From assembly GCF_025465995.1 (NCBI RefSeq), contig NZ_JANLNY010000028.1, positions 186,001 through 250,000 of the forward strand: a stretch of DNA of 64,000 nucleotides. Direction: 5' to 3'. Of this stretch, positions 33,563 through 41,483 are shown in pieces. The notes beneath the pieces are model-generated. The model was not told the origin of the DNA. It was given only the letters and a program-made list of their open reading frames with translations, and did no database searches. Every line of letters begins with the position of its first letter. Position 1 is the stretch's first letter. The position numbers were made by a program, and so were the translations under genes. Source of the DNA: Pseudomonas sp. 5P_3.1_Bac2. GTDB lineage: Bacteria > Pseudomonadota > Gammaproteobacteria > Pseudomonadales > Pseudomonadaceae.

Positions 33563-35143
33563 TTACTCCAGTCCCAGTGCGCCGGGGTTCATCAGGCCCT
33601 TGTTATCCACCGCGCGCTTAACCTGAAGCAGCAGTTGGCTGGTCGCGGCATTGCCGATGGATTGCTGATACGGGTAGTACTTGCCCAACTGCAGGTGACA
33701 GGCACCCAGCTCGAAGTACAGCTCACGCAGGCCCTCACGGAGTTTCAGGGCCACTTCACGGGTTTTCGGATCAGCCGGTATCGCGCCCCATTCCTTGCGG
33801 TATTCGGGCTCGATCAAATCGAGGCGGAACTGACCCAATTCATCGAACCAGTACAGGCTCGGCTCGATCACAAACTCGGCCCCCGAGAAACAGGTGAGGT
33901 AGGAGTACTTGATGTTGTAAGTGGCCATCAGCGCCGCGTGCTCGGCAAAGTAGCGCTCAGTGGTCAGCGCCGCATCCACCGCCCGCGACAGTGGGAAGAA
34001 GCCATGCACCGGAATCCACACTTCACCTTTACTGCCCAGCAGGATGGTGCGCACACCAGCGAATGGCTGGGAGCGGAAGGCCAGTGGAATGGCATTGCCA
34101 ATCGGTGCACCGCCATTCTGGCTGACGATGTTCTCGGCAATCATCAGCATGCTCGCCGCCGCCTCAGCGGTCGGACCGTCCACCGCGATATGCAGCGAGT
34201 AGTTGATGTTGTTCAGGATCTTTTTGCCCTGCGTGGCCATCTTCACTGCGTTCTTCAGACCACTGAACAGGCTTTTGCCGGAAGTCGCCACATCCGCCAG
34301 CACCGACAAGCCTTCTTTGAGGCTGAAACCTTTGTCTTCAAAGCCGGCGTTGTAGAACGGGTCAAAGCCATAGCACTCGCTAGCGATGCTTTCACGGGCG
34401 ATGGCGGTTTGCGCCTGCAGCATGGCCTCCAGGGTTTCGAAGCCGTAGGACGCGCACAGCGTGGCGGGCGGCATTTTGATCAGACGCAGGCAGGCTTCCA
34501 CCTTGAGCCCGAAGGCACCGGTATCGGCGGTGAACAGGCCGGTCAAATCCGGGCCGAAGTGGCGATAGAAGCCATTGCTGTGCACGTGGGCAGACGATCC
34601 TGTCTGCAAAATCTGGCCATCGGCGAGGATCACCTTGAGCCCCAGGCAGCTTTCCGCAGCGGTGTGGTGAATACCAGAGCCGTGGAACAGGCTGTTTTGC
34701 GACAGCGCACCGCCGACAGTGGCGTACAGGCCGGAGAGCGGGCCGTAGTAAGGCGTGCGCAAGCCTTTGGCCTTCAGCGCGTCGTACAGATCGCTCCAGG
34801 TGCAGCCGGTTTGTACGCGCACGTACATGTCCTGCTCATTGATTTCGACGATCTGCTTCAGCCCACGCATGTCGATCAGCACACTGTGCGCTCGGGTCGG
34901 CACATAGCCGCGGGTGTACGACATACCACCGCCACGGGGCACCAGCGCAATCTCGTGCTCATGGCAATAGGCGGCCGCTTTGGCCAGGGCTTCGATGGAG
35001 GTGGGTTTGAGCACCGCTGCAGCAACCGCTTCGGGCTGGAAACTCAGGTCGGTGGAGAAATAGCGGCGGGCCTCTTCATCAGTCAGAACGGCGTCCTGAC
35101 CCAAGGCCTCACGCAAGTATTCGATGTGGCGTGTTTCCAGCAT
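33563..35143 (-). CDS. FAD-binding PCMH-type oxidoreductase
   Basis: A 526-residue flavoprotein of the VAO/GlcD superfamily. The FAD-binding half shows AAVLKPTSIEALAKAAAYCH, LVPRGGGMSYTRGYVP, YVRVQTGCTWSDLYDALKAK, YYGPLSGLYATVGGALSQNS and FTADTGAFGLKVEACL. The C-terminal cap ends with VKRAVDNKGLMNPGALGLE, typical of D-lactate dehydrogenase/alkyl-DHAP synthase relatives. First gene of operon 3, followed by the hydrolase-fold protein and methyltransferase. It oxidises an alcohol, hydroxy acid or phenol; the substrate is unknown. Confidence 0.88.
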   Translation of the reverse strand: MLETRHIEYLREALGQDAVLTDEEARRYFSTDLSFQPEAVAAAVLKPTSIEALAKAAAYCHEHEIALVPRGGGMSYTRGYVPTRAHSVLIDMRGLKQIVEINEQDMYVRVQTGCTWSDLYDALKAKGLRTPYYGPLSGLYATVGGALSQNSLFHGSGIHHTAAESCLGLKVILADGQILQTGSSAHVHSNGFYRHFGPDLTGLFTADTGAFGLKVEACLRLIKMPPATLCASYGFETLEAMLQAQTAIARESIASECYGFDPFYNAGFEDKGFSLKEGLSVLADVATSGKSLFSGLKNAVKMATQGKKILNNINYSLHIAVDGPTAEAAASMLMIAENIVSQNGGAPIGNAIPLAFRSQPFAGVRTILLGSKGEVWIPVHGFFPLSRAVDAALTTERYFAEHAALMATYNIKYSYLTCFSGAEFVIEPSLYWFDELGQFRLDLIEPEYRKEWGAIPADPKTREVALKLREGLRELYFELGACHLQLGKYYPYQQSIGNAATSQLLLQVKRAVDNKGLMNPGALGLE

Positions 35144-35394
35144 TTGCCTGTTCCTAATCAGTGAATGTTCAGGTCAGGAGCCTCATTAACAGCGCTCTCA
35201 AATTGCATACAATTTATAACCGGGACTTTAGTCCCGGTCAACGATTTGCATACAGTTTTGCGAGTAAAAAGCCTCTTTATTTCGATAAACAGCCCATTAA
35301 CAGGCGATAACAGTTAAAAACCCTAAATACACAGCTTATTTTTGCATACAAAAAAGCCTTCCTTGGCCAAGCACTTCAGGGAAAACTCATGCCG
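35144..35394. promoter_or_regulatory. Operon 3 control region with three GntR-like sites
   Basis: Three copies of TTGCATACAR occur at 35203-35212 (inside the 16-bp palindrome AAATTGCATACAATTT), 35246-35255 and 35342-35351. A perfect 9-bp inverted repeat ACCGGGACT-TT-AGTCCCGGT lies at 35219-35238. I found no -24/-12 pattern here, unlike the other three operons. FCD-type GntR proteins bind this class of site; the regulator at 28.3 kb is the closest candidate. Confidence 0.65.
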
Positions 35395-37473
35395 TTACTC
35401 GAACGCTTCCCGCGCCAGCGGGCCATTAAATTGCTCAATGGCGCCCGGCTCGATGTAACGCTGCCAGTTGTCGAAGATCTCCCGGCCGGCGAGGAAGCCC
35501 TCAAAAATGGCGTGATCGGTACGCCGTGGGGTCACGCAGTCACCCACACGATGCACGTTCGGCAGGGCCTCTTTCAGCTCGAAATACAGCTGCTGCTGCG
35601 GCAAATGGCGAATGCACAGAACGATGCTGTCGAAGCCGCTCAGGGTTTCTTCATCGGCGGTGTAGAGGTTGAAGATATCCACATCGTTACCACGAATCTG
35701 ACTGACCCAGGCGTTGAGGGTGTAGGTGAGGCCTTGAGCAAACAGGTTGGCGTAGACAATCGGCTGATCCAGGGTCACACCCAGCTTGTGGAACAGGGCA
35801 TTCCAGCGCGTCAGCACGTGAACCTGATGGCCGTTCTCAACTAACTTCTCAGTGATACCCGCAGAATAACGAGTCCCTTCATCGTCGATGACCAGCACGC
35901 GCTTGCCGAGTTTTTCCGGGTGATCCAGTACATCCAGGGCGGTGAATACGTGATCCGCATCGATGCCCGGCACCTGATCCACCAGCGGGTTTACATCGGA
36001 GTAGCCGCTGCGATCCGGCAGAGAGCCGGTGGCCACGATCACCCCGTCCGGCGCCAGCGCCTGCACTGATTCGACGGTGGCGCTGTGGTTCAGGCGCACG
36101 CTGACATCGGCCTTGGCCATATGCACCTTGAGGTCTTCGGTAATCCAGGCGAAGGAGTCGCGGCGCGGCATGCGGATCACGTAGTTAACCTGCCCGCCCA
36201 GCTCGCCGGCCTTCTCCAGCAGGGTCACGCGGTGACCGCGCTTGGCCAGGCCTTCCGCCGCCTTCATCCCGGCCGGGCCGCCGCCGACCACCACCCAGTG
36301 TTTCTGTGCTGGTGCCAGCTTCAGGGTTTGCACGCCAAACACTTCCTCACGGCCGGTGCCGGGGTTGATCTGGCAGGTCATGGAGGTGCCTTGGAACAGC
36401 CGGCCAACACAGCCCTGGTTACAACGCAGGCAGTGATAGATCTCGTCTTCACGGCCTTCTTTGGTTTTCTTGGCAAACTCGGCATCGGCGATCTGCGCCC
36501 GGGTCATGGCCACCATGTCGGCATCGCCACGGGCCAGAATGGCCTCCGCCTCACCGGCGCTGCCAATCCCCGAAACCACGAATACCGGAATCTTCAGCGA
36601 GCGCTTCAACCGCGCCACCGGATCGGCCAGCCAGCCATTGGGCACGTCATACGGCGGCATGATGTAAGTCGCCGACTGATAGACCCCTGCGGTGGTCATC
36701 ACATAGTCGATATCGCCGGTGGCCTCGACGGTTTGCGCGACCTTGATCCAGTCCTGCACCTCCATGCCGCCGGGCACCATTTCATCGGCGCTGAGACGGA
36801 TGCCGACGACGAAGTCTTTACCGACCTCCTCACGCACCGCACGGATCACTTCCAGCGGGAAACGCATGCGGTTTTCATAGCTGCCGCCGTACTCATCGGC
36901 ACGCTTGTTAAACAGCGGCGAGATGAACTGGTGCAGCAGGTAGCTGTGGGCCAGGTGCACTTCCACACCGTCGAAACCGGCCTCTTTCGAGTAGCGCGCC
37001 GAGCGCACCCAGCCTTCGACGATTTCGTCCATGTCACTGCGTTCCATGGCCTTGGCCATTTCACCGAACACCGGCGACTTGATGTTGGAGGATGACCACA
37101 GCACGCGGTAATCGTCCATGGCGTGGGTTTCGCCCATCACGCCAAAGTGGTTGAGCTGGGCAATGATGTGCGAACCGTACTCGTGCACCGCATCGGTCAG
37201 GGCGCGGTCACGCTCAACCATCTCCGGACGATAGCCGTAGGAGTAGCCCCGGCAGAAGGTGTTAGACGTCGGATGGATCAGGCGGTTGCCGGTGATCATC
37301 AGACCAATCCCGCCCTTGGCACGCGCCACGTGATAGTGGATATCGCGGTTGTTGGTCAGGCCGTCAGGCGAGTTAAACGACATGGCATGCGCCGACTGCA
37401 TGATGCGGTTGCGCACGGTGATGTTGCCGATTTTAAGCGGCTCAAAAAGATGGGGATAACGCTCTACGGTCAT
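35395..37473 (-). CDS. TMADH/2,4-dienoyl-CoA-reductase-type flavoprotein (first copy)
   Basis: A 692-residue three-domain enzyme. N-terminal old-yellow-enzyme FMN barrel (LFEPLKIGNITVRNRIMQSA, FDGVEVHLAHSYLLHQFISP, MTRAQIADAEFAKK), then a [4Fe-4S] motif C-x2-C-x3-C-x11-C in YHCLRCNQGCVGRLF...TC, then FAD/NAD Rossmann domains (WVVVGGGPAGMKAAEGLAKR, RVLVIDDEGTRYSAG). Relatives include trimethylamine dehydrogenase, dienoyl-CoA reductase, N-methylproline demethylase and enoate reductases. In this locus it may reduce an activated C=C or oxidise an N-methyl group. Confidence 0.9.
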   Translation of the reverse strand: MTVERYPHLFEPLKIGNITVRNRIMQSAHAMSFNSPDGLTNNRDIHYHVARAKGGIGLMITGNRLIHPTSNTFCRGYSYGYRPEMVERDRALTDAVHEYGSHIIAQLNHFGVMGETHAMDDYRVLWSSSNIKSPVFGEMAKAMERSDMDEIVEGWVRSARYSKEAGFDGVEVHLAHSYLLHQFISPLFNKRADEYGGSYENRMRFPLEVIRAVREEVGKDFVVGIRLSADEMVPGGMEVQDWIKVAQTVEATGDIDYVMTTAGVYQSATYIMPPYDVPNGWLADPVARLKRSLKIPVFVVSGIGSAGEAEAILARGDADMVAMTRAQIADAEFAKKTKEGREDEIYHCLRCNQGCVGRLFQGTSMTCQINPGTGREEVFGVQTLKLAPAQKHWVVVGGGPAGMKAAEGLAKRGHRVTLLEKAGELGGQVNYVIRMPRRDSFAWITEDLKVHMAKADVSVRLNHSATVESVQALAPDGVIVATGSLPDRSGYSDVNPLVDQVPGIDADHVFTALDVLDHPEKLGKRVLVIDDEGTRYSAGITEKLVENGHQVHVLTRWNALFHKLGVTLDQPIVYANLFAQGLTYTLNAWVSQIRGNDVDIFNLYTADEETLSGFDSIVLCIRHLPQQQLYFELKEALPNVHRVGDCVTPRRTDHAIFEGFLAGREIFDNWQRYIEPGAIEQFNGPLAREAFE

Positions 37474-37510
37474 GGTCTTGTCTCATCAATCAGACAGGTA
37501 AATTTTCTTT

Positions 37511-39631
37511 TTATGGGATGCTGCTAATCAGGGCCTCGCGCCACTGCAGGTCAAAGCCTTCCAGCTCGCCCTGTTCAATAAAGCGATTGGGGTCATGCAA
37601 AATTTCCCGACCCGCCAACATCGCTTCGTAGATGCTGTCTTGCAGTGGTCGCGGCAGGCGCGCATCACCGATGCAGTAGAGTTTTTCCACACGGCCTTGC
37701 AGTTGCTGGTACAGCTCATCCACCGAGCGATGCCCGGCGGCGATGATGAAGCTGTCAGCCTCCAGCACAGCCTCGTTCTGGTCGGTAAACAGGTTGAAGA
37801 TTTGCGCCTGGTTGCCGTTGATATGCCGCACCCAACTGTTGAGGGTATAACGCAGCCCCTTGGCGAAGACGTGGCGGTAGTTCACCGGCAAGTCGAGGGT
37901 CAGGGCCAGGTTCGGTGCGAGGGAAATAAAGCGGCTGATCAGGTGCACTTCGTGGCCACGGTCGAGCAAGTACTCCGCCGTGCCCAAGGCATAGCGGCCA
38001 CCGTCTTCGTCGAACAGCACCACGCGCTTGCCCAGTTGTGCCGTGCCTTGCAGCACCTCGACCACGCTAAAGACGTTGCCCTGCTCGGTGCCCGGCACCC
38101 GATCCACCGCTGGACGGGTCGAGGTGAAGGCGGTTTTCAGCGGCGTGGAGCCGGTGGCGATGATTACCCCGTGCGCTTTCGCTGCGACGATGTCATCGGC
38201 GCTGAGCCGCGTATTCAGGCTGATCTCCACCCCAGCCTTGCGCAGCTGACGCTCCAGGTCCCGGGGGATAAAACCGAACTTGTGCCGCCGCGGCAGCTGA
38301 GCCGCCAGATTGAGTTGCCCGCCGAGCTTGTCGCCAGCCTCCACCAAGCGCACACCATGGCCACGACGGGCCAGCTCCAGCGCCGCGCGCATGCCTGCCG
38401 GACCGCCGCCAATCACCAGCCAGTTGGCCGCTGTGGCAGCAGGTTTGAAGGTATGGCTGCCAAAGCGCTGCTCACGCCCGGCAGCCGGGTTAACCACGCA
38501 GGAGATGGCATTGCCCGCCATCAAGCGCGCAATACAGGCCTGGTTGCAGCGGATGCAATGGTTGATTTCGTCTTCGCGACCTTGCAGCAGCTTGTTGGCA
38601 AATTCCGGGTCGGCGATCTGCGTGCGGGTCATCGCGATCATGTCGGCAGCACCTTCAGCCACCAGTGCTTCGGCTTTAGCCGGATCGACAATATGGCCGA
38701 CGATAAACACCGGAATATCGCGGATGGCCCGCACGGCCTTGCGCAGCCGCGCGCCGTCTTCCACCAGCCAGTTTTCCGGGTAATCCCCCGGCGGAATCTG
38801 ATCGGCGTGAGCCGCATAGGTGCCGGCAGTGGCGCTGACATAATCAATCAACCCGGTCTCGACCAGCTTGCAGGTCATTGCCGTGGCGACATCGGCTTGC
38901 ATGCCATCGACGCTGCACTCATCCATGGACACACGAATGCCCACGACAAAATCCGGGCCGACGGCATCGCGCACGGCCTGCATGGTTTCAATCGGGAACC
39001 GCACGATGTTGTCCAGCGTGCCGCCGTATTCATCAGTGCGCTTGTTGTACACAAACGAGAGGAACTGCTGATGCAGGTAGCCGTGGGAGAAGTGCAGCTC
39101 CACCCCGTCAAAACCTGCGGCCTTGGAGTTAAGCGCAGTTAAGGCGAAATGCTCGGAGACTTCGCGCATCTGCTCGTGGCTCATCTCCCTCGCCCATTCG
39201 TTATACGCCGGAGACTTCATGGTCGAAGGCCCCCACAGCTCGCGGTAGTCATCCAGCGCGCCACTGCGGCCTTGCGGCCCGAAGTGGATGATCTGGGCAA
39301 TGATGCGCCCACCAAACTCATGCACCGCGCGCACCATCTCGGCATCGCGTTCGATGATCTCTTCACGGTTGCCCCGCGCCAGCGAACGGTTAGGCCCAGT
39401 GGAGGTGGGGTGGGTGTGACGGGCGCCCGTGACGATCAGGCCGATGCCGCCTTTGGCGCGCTCGGCTTGGTAGTAAATATCGCGGTTGTTGGTTAACCCT
39501 TCGCCAGAGTGAAAACCCTTGGCATGGGCGGTTTGCATCAGGCGGTTGCGTACGCTGATGTTGCCGATACGCAGGGGAGAAAACAGGTGCGGATAACTGT
39601 TTTCGCCCGAATTATTTTTATTCTGGGTCAT
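37511..39631 (-). CDS. TMADH/2,4-dienoyl-CoA-reductase-type flavoprotein (second copy)
   Basis: A 706-residue paralogue of the next gene with the same architecture: FMN barrel (LFSPLRIGNISVRNRLMQTA, FDGVELHFSHGYLHQQFLSF), [4Fe-4S] motif NHCIRCNQACIARLM...SC, and dinucleotide domains (WLVIGGGPAGMRAALELARR, VVLFDEDGGRYALG). The two copies are in tandem, 37 bp apart, and clearly diverged. They could form a hetero-oligomer or act on successive substrates. Confidence 0.9.
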   Translation of the reverse strand: MTQNKNNSGENSYPHLFSPLRIGNISVRNRLMQTAHAKGFHSGEGLTNNRDIYYQAERAKGGIGLIVTGARHTHPTSTGPNRSLARGNREEIIERDAEMVRAVHEFGGRIIAQIIHFGPQGRSGALDDYRELWGPSTMKSPAYNEWAREMSHEQMREVSEHFALTALNSKAAGFDGVELHFSHGYLHQQFLSFVYNKRTDEYGGTLDNIVRFPIETMQAVRDAVGPDFVVGIRVSMDECSVDGMQADVATAMTCKLVETGLIDYVSATAGTYAAHADQIPPGDYPENWLVEDGARLRKAVRAIRDIPVFIVGHIVDPAKAEALVAEGAADMIAMTRTQIADPEFANKLLQGREDEINHCIRCNQACIARLMAGNAISCVVNPAAGREQRFGSHTFKPAATAANWLVIGGGPAGMRAALELARRGHGVRLVEAGDKLGGQLNLAAQLPRRHKFGFIPRDLERQLRKAGVEISLNTRLSADDIVAAKAHGVIIATGSTPLKTAFTSTRPAVDRVPGTEQGNVFSVVEVLQGTAQLGKRVVLFDEDGGRYALGTAEYLLDRGHEVHLISRFISLAPNLALTLDLPVNYRHVFAKGLRYTLNSWVRHINGNQAQIFNLFTDQNEAVLEADSFIIAAGHRSVDELYQQLQGRVEKLYCIGDARLPRPLQDSIYEAMLAGREILHDPNRFIEQGELEGFDLQWREALISSIP

Positions 39632-39651
39632 ATCGTGATCCTTGCTCTCAG

Positions 39652-39678
39652 GAAAAAAACGGGCCGTTAGCGGCCCGT
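39652..39678 (-). terminator. Intrinsic terminator between NTF2-like gene and second flavoprotein gene
   Basis: On the minus strand: ACGGGCCG-CTAA-CGGCCCGT, a perfect 8-bp stem, followed by seven T. It follows the NTF2-like stop by 8 bp and ends 21 bp before the next start codon. It would reduce read-through from the racemase-like and NTF2-like genes into the two flavoprotein genes, making a graded operon. Confidence 0.8.
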
Positions 39679-39685
39679 AAGCACA

Positions 39686-40075
39686 TCAGCGGAGCACGTT
39701 TTCACCACTCATGAAGACAAACACACGCTTGAACAGGCCGCCTTCGACGTACCAAAAGTTGCAGTTACGCAGGCGGGTTTCGTTACCTTGCGGGTCTTTC
39801 AGGTACACGTTGAAGCGCGCGCAAACGGTTTGCGCCTCTTCGTCGGCGGCGGTTTCAAAATCGCCGTGCCAGATCTCGTTAAAGTTGCTGAAGAGGTTTT
39901 CGAACATCTTCTCCACGCCGGCCACGCCTGGGTGGGTCAGGTTGTCGGTCTGGATAGTGAAGGCCACATCGTCGTGGAAGCAGGCCAGCACGCCCGCCAT
40001 GTTCTTGCGGTCGACGTTGGCAAAATATTGCTGTTCAGCCAGCTCAATCAGCTGGGCACGGGTCAAACGGGACAT
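39686..40075 (-). CDS. NTF2-like/SnoaL-like small protein
   Basis: A 129-residue cone-shaped NTF2 fold: LIELAEQQYFANVDRKNMAGVL, CFHDDVAFTIQ, GVEKMFENLFSNFNEIWHGDFE and a final strand set (RNCNFWYVEGGLFKRVFVFM). Start at ATG 40075, behind AAGAGGATTTGCGT. The family includes isomerases, dehydratases and hydrolases acting on ring compounds as well as non-enzymes. Co-transcribed with the racemase-like gene (27 bp). Confidence 0.82.
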   Translation of the reverse strand: MSRLTRAQLIELAEQQYFANVDRKNMAGVLACFHDDVAFTIQTDNLTHPGVAGVEKMFENLFSNFNEIWHGDFETAADEEAQTVCARFNVYLKDPQGNETRLRNCNFWYVEGGLFKRVFVFMSGENVLR

Positions 40076-40102
40076 ACGCAAATCCTCTTAATCGAACGTC
40101 AG

Positions 40103-40849
40103 TCAAAGACCGGTAAATGCGTGGTAGGCCGCATCATTCGGCGCTTGCGGAGCCGGATAAGCTTTGCGGCTGTGCCTCAGGTCGAGGGACAGCAGCAACT
40201 CACAGAGCTTGTAAGAAACCTGGCCGGGATTGATCACCGGGATCGGCAGGCGCTCGCTGAGGTAGGCGTGGGACTGATGCATGGTGGTGGAGCCGAGCAC
40301 GATCACGTCGGCGCCGTCCTCTTCCATGGCCTTGCGGGCCTCAGCCTCCAGCTTGGCGAAGACGACTTCCTCTTTACCGGCCAGCAGTTCTTTCAGATCC
40401 GGCCGGGTGTTGATCGAGCGCAGCGAGGCCACTCGCGGCCACAACTGGTATTCGGTGAGGGTCTTTTCATAGAGCGGGAACCATTCGTCCCACATGGTGA
40501 TAACGCTGAATTTCTTGCCGAGCATGCAGGCCATATGGAAGGCCGCCATGCCGGGAGCAATCACCGGAATGTTCAGGCGTGAACGCAGAGCCGCGAGGCC
40601 GGAGTCGCTGACGGTATCGATGCAAACCGCGTCGTAACCTTCGGCTTCGGCACGGATGCCGGCCTCAACGACAGAGAAGTCCATCAACAGCACATCGAAG
40701 GCAGAGTCAGCCAACGAGGCACCACGGGCCACGGGGACGAACTCCGGGTGGAAGCCCGGAAGAATCAGATGCGGCGGCAACTGACTGGCGCGATTGTCAG
40801 CACCAGCCTGATCCATAGGGATCGGGATGATGACCTTGATACGTTTCAT
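40103..40849 (-). CDS. Asp/Glu/hydantoin-racemase superfamily protein lacking both catalytic Cys
   Basis: A 248-residue protein starting MKRIKVIIPIPMD. The fold markers are present (YDAVCIDTVSDSGLAALRS, IPVIAPGMAAFHMACML, DVIVLGSTTMHQSH, LPIPVINPG). The two active-site Cys of racemases and maleate isomerases should sit in xCFxDPGL and VLGCT; here the positions are Thr79 and Ser187. It is therefore not a classical two-Cys racemase and may do isomerisation, decarboxylation or a lyase reaction by another mechanism. The ATG at 40849 is chosen over a longer upstream frame that would include the promoter. First gene of operon 4. Confidence 0.85.
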   Translation of the reverse strand: MKRIKVIIPIPMDQAGADNRASQLPPHLILPGFHPEFVPVARGASLADSAFDVLLMDFSVVEAGIRAEAEGYDAVCIDTVSDSGLAALRSRLNIPVIAPGMAAFHMACMLGKKFSVITMWDEWFPLYEKTLTEYQLWPRVASLRSINTRPDLKELLAGKEEVVFAKLEAEARKAMEEDGADVIVLGSTTMHQSHAYLSERLPIPVINPGQVSYKLCELLLSLDLRHSRKAYPAPQAPNDAAYHAFTGL

Positions 40850-40913
40850 CACGTAAGCATCCTGTCGGTTTTTGTTGTAGTAAGGGCTGATGCCGATTGC
40901 CCAACAGGACAGG

Positions 40914-40930
40914 AGCAAAGAACTTGCCAA
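40914..40930 (-). promoter_or_regulatory. Sigma-54 (-24/-12) promoter of operon 4
   Basis: On the minus strand this reads TTGGCAAGTTCTTTGCT: TGGCA and TTGCT with exact GG-N10-GC spacing; one mismatch to TGGCAC-N5-TTGCW. The -12 GC is 66 bp before the ATG at 40849. Confidence 0.78.
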
Positions 40931-40932
40931 TT

Positions 40933-40970
40933 AATTCAACTTATTGATTTAGATAAAAATAAGTTGAATT
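40933..40970. promoter_or_regulatory. Long inverted repeat next to the operon 4 promoter
   Basis: AATTCAACTTATT at 40933-40945 is repeated exactly in inverted orientation (AATAAGTTGAATT) at 40958-40970, with a 12-bp AT-rich spacer. It lies just upstream of the -24 element, a position suited to a repressor or IHF-like architectural site. The arms contain TTCAACTT, related to but distinct from the TTTCA-N3-TGAAA sites. Confidence 0.65.
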
Positions 40971-40995
40971 ACAGGACAGAAAACAGGCTTTTTTA

Positions 40996-41028
40996 TTTCA
41001 ATCTGAAAAGCCCGATAACAATGTGAAA
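40996..41028. promoter_or_regulatory. Putative enhancer (UAS) of operon 4
   Basis: A perfect TTTCA-N3-TGAAA at 40996-41008 and an 8/10 copy (TAACA-N3-TGAAA) at 41016-41028, centres 20 bp apart. The perfect copy is about 99 bp upstream of the predicted start. Matches the layout before operons 1 and 2. Confidence 0.7.
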
Positions 41029-41114
41029 AGCACCCACTACGCCACCCAAAAACCCAGGGCAAAGCGAAGCCGCCGCTAGCCTTTAACTAGGCCAATAAAC
41101 AAATCAGGCCAAAC

Positions 41115-41146
41115 AAAAAAGGCCCAGATTTTCATCCGAGCCTTTA
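41115..41146 (-). terminator. Intrinsic terminator downstream of the glycosidase gene
   Basis: On the minus strand a 9-bp stem GGCTCGGAT/ATCTGGGCC (two G-U pairs) closed by GAAA, followed by TTTTTT. It lies 340 bp after the glycosidase stop, and separates it from the operon 4 control region. Confidence 0.7.
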
Positions 41147-41483
41147 TTTGTATGGCCCAGGCGAGCCTCTAAGCTGTTCCAAAACTATTTGAATTACCTA
41201 ACCTTTAAATTATAGAAATTCCTCAGGCATACCGAGTGCTCGCTGCTGAGCTGGGTTTAGGCTTGTTGATCAGCAGGCCGTAGCAATGACCAACCTACTG
41301 ATCTGTGCCCAGTTAGTGCACCGCGTGCCTTGCCGAACCGGCATTTCGCGTCTGCGCAATAAGGCAACTGCACTCACGTGCCCGCCCTGAAAAACGCAAC
41401 AGGCTTTCTCTTTTCCGTTACCAGAGGGGTTCGAGCATACGCAATGGAGTGCATTGTCATGCCACACAATGCACCCCCTGCCC
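41147..41483. other. Gene-free 3' region after the glycosidase gene
   Basis: About 340 bp with only short Cys-rich frames that have no recognisable domain. Possibly a long 3' untranslated region up to the terminator at 41.12 kb. Confidence 0.4.
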
